Positions 62,604-64,000 of a DNA stretch of 64,000 nucleotides are shown piece by piece. The notes beneath the pieces are model-generated. The model searched no databases and was not told the DNA's origin. It saw only the letters and a list, made by a program, of their open reading frames with translations. Each line of letters starts with the position of its first letter. Positions within the stretch are counted from its first letter, which is position 1. The stretch covers positions 182,518 through 246,517 of the forward strand of contig NZ_JAMXFJ010000003.1 of NCBI RefSeq assembly GCF_025460805.1, written 5' to 3'. The translations under genes were made by a program, and so were the position numbers. This stretch comes from Microvirga sesbaniae (GTDB taxonomy: Bacteria; Pseudomonadota; Alphaproteobacteria; Rhizobiales; Beijerinckiaceae).

Positions 62604-63539
62604 ATGGCAGCGCACCAGATCGGCATCATCGGCCTCGGCAAGATCGCACAGGATCAGCATCTGCCGGTCATCAAGGCCAACCCGGACTTCGAGCTCCTGG
62701 CCGTCGCGAGCCAGCGCGGGCTGCAGCCGGACGAGGCGAAGTACAGCTTCCAGGATTACCGGGACCTCCTGAAGATCCCCGAGGTGGAGGCGGTGGCGAT
62801 CTGCACGCCGCCCCAGGTCCGCCACCAGATTGCCCGCGAGGCGCTCCTGGCGGGCAAGAGCGTGCTGCTCGAAAAGCCGCCGGCCGCCACCTTGAGCGAG
62901 CTCGAGGACCTGAAGGAGCTCGCCGCCAAGGTGGGGAAGGTCGTGTTCACCACCTGGCATGCCCAGTACAACAAGGCCGTCGAGGAGGCCAAGAAGGCCC
63001 TCGCCGGATGGACGATCAAGCGCCTTCTCGTGACCTGGAAGGAGGACGTGCGCCACTGGCATCCGGGCCAGCAATGGATCTGGCAGCCGGGGGGCTTCGG
63101 CGTGTTCGATCCCGGCATCAACGCGCTCTCCATCGTCACCCGCATCATGCCCGAGCCGGTCTTCATCAAGGCTTCGGATCTCGAATTCCCGGCCAACCGC
63201 GACGCGCCGATCGCCGCCCATCTGACGTTCTCCATGAGCCACGGACAGGGGGACCTGCAGGCCGTGTTCGACTGGCGCCAGACCGGACCGCAGACCTGGG
63301 ACATCGAGGTCGAGACGGAAGCGGGCCTGAGCCTCAAGCTCTCCCATGGCGGCAGCTGCCTGGAGATCGGCGGCCGGCAGGTGGTGCAGGAGGAGCCGGC
63401 GGAATACCAGGGGATCTACCGACGCTTCGACGAGTTGCTGAACGCCCGCCAGTCCGAGGTGGACGACGCGCCTTTCCGCCTCGTGGGCGATGCCTTCATG
63501 ATCGGCAGGCGGGTTCAGGTCGAGGCCTTCGAGGACTGA
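62604..63539 (+). CDS. Gfo/Idh/MocA oxidoreductase, L-arabinose/D-galactose 1-dehydrogenase type
   Basis: 311 residues. Rossmann IGIIGLGKIAQDQHLPVIK (6-24), CTPPQVRHQIAREALLAGKS, LLEKPPAATL, then WKEDVRHWHPGQQWIWQPGG and VFDPGINALSIVTRIMP, which match closely the L-arabinose/D-galactose 1-dehydrogenases of Azospirillum type. Oxidises the aldose to lactone with NAD(P)+, the first step of a non-phosphorylative sugar pathway; the other pathway genes are not in the window. SD: AAAGGAC before the ATG at 62604. Confidence 0.88.
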   Translation: MAAHQIGIIGLGKIAQDQHLPVIKANPDFELLAVASQRGLQPDEAKYSFQDYRDLLKIPEVEAVAICTPPQVRHQIAREALLAGKSVLLEKPPAATLSELEDLKELAAKVGKVVFTTWHAQYNKAVEEAKKALAGWTIKRLLVTWKEDVRHWHPGQQWIWQPGGFGVFDPGINALSIVTRIMPEPVFIKASDLEFPANRDAPIAAHLTFSMSHGQGDLQAVFDWRQTGPQTWDIEVETEAGLSLKLSHGGSCLEIGGRQVVQEEPAEYQGIYRRFDELLNARQSEVDDAPFRLVGDAFMIGRRVQVEAFED

Positions 63540-63547
63540 TCGGGCGA

Positions 63548-63650
63548 CCCGTCTGTCATCGCCGACCCTTTGCCGGTGGTCCCGGTCGATCGAGGCGCCG
63601 CATTCTTCAGGATCGGGATGGCCGGGACAAGCCCGGCCATGACGGGAAGG
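63548..63650. repeat. family 2 repeat, copy d
   Basis: GTCATCGCCGACCC, GATCGGGATGGCCGGGACAA and GCCCGGCCATGACGGGAAGG, the same blocks as at 1,161 and 5,820. It lies between convergent genes. Confidence 0.7.
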
Positions 63651-63657
63651 GGAACGC

Positions 63658-64000
63658 TTACGCCAGGCTCTTCTTCAGGAATCCGATCGTCCGGCTCCAG
63701 GCCAGGTCGGCGGCTTCCTTGTTGTAGCGGGCGGCCCCGGTATCGTTGTTGAAGGCGTGGTTGGCCCCCTCGTAGACGTAGATCTCGTAGGTCTTGCCCG
63801 CCTGCTTCAGAGCCGCCTCGTAGGCCGGAATGCCGGCATTGATGCGCTCGTCCAGTCCGCCGTAATGCAGCATCATGGCGGCGTTGATCCTCGGCACGTC
63901 CTCGGCCTTGGGCTGTCCGCCGTAATACGCCACGCCTGCATTGAGGTCCGGCTCGTTGACCGCCAGGTTGTTCACCGCGCCGCCGCCCCAGCAGAAGCCG
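63658..64000 (-). CDS. dienelactone hydrolase family protein, C-terminal part
   Basis: The frame enters from the right edge with GFCWGGGAVNNLAV, which holds the catalytic Cys of dienelactone hydrolases, then LHYGGLDERINAG (Asp) and EGANHAFNNDTGAARY (His). All three catalytic residues are visible, about 113 residues of a family usually 230-290 long. Hydrolyses dienelactones or other esters; substrate unknown. TAA at 63,658. Confidence 0.9.
   Translation of the reverse strand, partial: GFCWGGGAVNNLAVNEPDLNAGVAYYGGQPKAEDVPRINAAMMLHYGGLDERINAGIPAYEAALKQAGKTYEIYVYEGANHAFNNDTGAARYNKEAADLAWSRTIGFLKKSLA

Overview
The window looks like the chromosome of a high-GC alphaproteobacterium of the order Hyphomicrobiales, most probably Methylobacteriaceae and Microvirga-like. 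This placement is inferred from the gene set (EipB, DivK, DUF3572, a chromosomal pyrB-pyrX-plsY-dprA run, an alphaproteobacterial topA-rnr-DUF983-Nudix-rpmG neighbourhood) and from two dense families of intergenic palindromic repeats. No database search was possible. No rRNA, tRNA or CRISPR array was seen.

Left flank (1-20.6 kb), mainly housekeeping and accessory metabolism. It holds the start of a PAS-GAF sensor protein (cut by the left edge), an NADPH-dependent FMN reductase, a DUF482 acyltransferase, a RidA-glycerophosphodiesterase pair, the envelope protein EipB, a DUF3572-dinB pair divergent from divK, a strongly structured RNA-like segment with a terminator, adenine deaminase, an FUSC transporter, several small proteins, an SGNH hydrolase, a Tyr/Gly-rich secreted protein, and a five-gene ABC-importer operon ending in an endonuclease/exonuclease/phosphatase-fold enzyme.

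Integrative element (about 20,604-37,155). A 16.5 kb element of lower GC content sits at the 3' end of rpmG (ribosomal protein L33). A tyrosine integrase lies just inside the left junction, and a 13-base core repeat marks both ends. The element appears to have supplied a new rpmG stop codon and a new rpmG terminator, while the displaced originals remain at the far left junction. Cargo: integrase, AlpA-like regulator and island genes; a three-gene module (Mrr_N-DUF262 protein, DUF3696-type ATPase, unknown protein); a Vsr endonuclease; and a tightly overlapping four-gene operon on the minus strand. That operon encodes a circularly permuted 5-methylcytosine methyltransferase with a MerR-like DNA-binding domain, a type III Mod-like protein with both catalytic motifs degraded and immunoglobulin-like domains inserted, a type III Res-like helicase, and a separate PD-(D/E)XK nuclease. 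This operon is the best candidate here for an undescribed defence system: a type III-like restriction complex in which a cytosine methyltransferase seems to have taken over self-protection.

Right flank (37.1-64 kb). rpmG, Nudix hydrolase, DUF983, RNase R, ParE, MgtC-like protein, topoisomerase I, AidB-like acyl-CoA dehydrogenase, the pyrB-pyrX-plsY-dprA operon, an AEC transporter, ArfB, a frameshifted SPW-repeat gene, an elongation factor P cluster (epmA-epmB divergent from efp), an aminotransferase, Ppx/GppA and RlmE in overlap, a sugar dehydrogenase of the L-arabinose/D-galactose type, and the end of a dienelactone hydrolase (cut by the right edge).

Two repeat families fill many intergenic gaps. 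Family 1 carries long inverted arms built around GCATCGGAC and AAAGTGG and often supplies or directly abuts the stop codon of the neighbouring gene. Family 2 carries GGGATGGCCGG and CACCGGGACAAGCCCGGTGA-type arms.
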